Shown here: positions 5,214-5,329 of the stretch, piece by piece
Position numbering within the stretch: position 1 is the stretch's first letter
Layout of the letters: each line of letters starts with the position of its first letter
NCBI GenBank assembly: GCA_031272615.1
Contig: JAISTL010000199.1
Span: forward strand, 1-5,329
DNA: 5,329 nucleotides
Source: Methylobacteriaceae bacterium
Lineage (GTDB): Bacteria > Pseudomonadota > Alphaproteobacteria > Rhizobiales > Beijerinckiaceae
Direction of reading: 5' to 3'
The notes under the pieces: generated by a model
What the model was told of the DNA's origin: nothing
Database searches by the model: none
What the model saw: the letters and a program-made list of their open reading frames with translations, nothing else
Made by a program: the position numbers and the translations under genes

Positions 5214-5329
5214 ATGCGGTTTTTCCGTCTTCCCGCAGTTTTGGCCATCGCGGCTGTGCTGGCGCCGTCTTTCCCCGCCGGCGCCGGCGAACCGGTGAAA
5301 CAACCGCAAAACGCCCGGGAACTCCACGC
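5214..5329 (+). CDS. Exported protein of unknown function, N-terminus only (runs off right edge)
   Basis: Only 38 codons are visible. The ATG at 5214 follows AGGAAGAGG (5196-5204) at a good distance and lies 27 bases after the ptsN stop, so cotranscription with hpf-ptsN is likely. The product starts with a clear Sec-type signal peptide: basic MRFFR, a hydrophobic core LPAVLAIAAVLAP, then FPAGAGEP with a likely signal peptidase I site after Ala24 (AGA before GEP). No cysteine lipobox is seen, so it is not an obvious lipoprotein. The mature part seen so far (GEPVKQPQNARELHA) is too short to identify. It is expected in the periplasm or outside the cell. Confidence 0.75.
   Translation, partial: MRFFRLPAVLAIAAVLAPSFPAGAGEPVKQPQNARELH

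Noticed and set aside
1..5329. Mobile element, prophage, CRISPR or defence system
   Set aside because: I saw no terminal repeats with target duplications, no transposase or integrase motifs, no regular repeat-spacer array, and no toxin or nuclease motifs. The complete genes are core families in normal condition.

Overview
The window looks like a chromosomal segment of an alphaproteobacterium of moderately high GC. Three things support this. A def-fmt-truA run lies on the minus strand, an order I know from alphaproteobacteria. A long-form HPF is followed by ptsN, and both proteins have alphaproteobacterial-style sequences. A MerR regulator of a kind common in that class is also present. No species can be named from the sequence alone.

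Layout. Positions 1-395 (minus) hold the N-terminal 131 codons of an unrecognised protein that runs off the left edge. Positions 396-902 are a 507-base intergenic stretch, AT-rich in its middle. It carries two CtrA-like boxes and a -10-like hexamer facing the left gene, a cluster of three GAATC sites, several inverted repeats, and a possible promoter/operator in front of merR. Positions 903-1334 (plus) encode the MerR-family regulator. Positions 1276-3682 (minus) hold peptide deformylase (def), methionyl-tRNA formyltransferase (fmt) and tRNA pseudouridine synthase A (truA), in the order def, fmt, truA. def and fmt overlap by an ATGA, and the 3' end of truA overlaps the 3' end of merR tail to tail by 59 bases. 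Positions 3683-4062 are a divergent intergenic region with a candidate promoter on each strand. Positions 4063-4617 (plus) are hpf, 4713-5186 (plus) ptsN, and from 5214 (plus) the start of a secreted or periplasmic protein that runs off the right edge.

How the genes work together. Fmt adds the formyl group to initiator Met-tRNA, and Def removes it from the finished N-terminus, so the pair brackets translation initiation. TruA modifies the tRNA anticodon arm. HPF parks ribosomes as 100S dimers when growth slows. PtsN is the EIIA of the nitrogen-related phosphotransferase system, a phosphorylation-dependent regulator. The two divergent blocks therefore concern protein synthesis and nutrient or stress control.

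I found no mobile element, CRISPR array, rRNA or tRNA. All complete genes are known housekeeping or regulatory families. The least explained parts are the left partial gene with its CtrA-like upstream region, the absence of rpoN before hpf, and the exported protein after ptsN.
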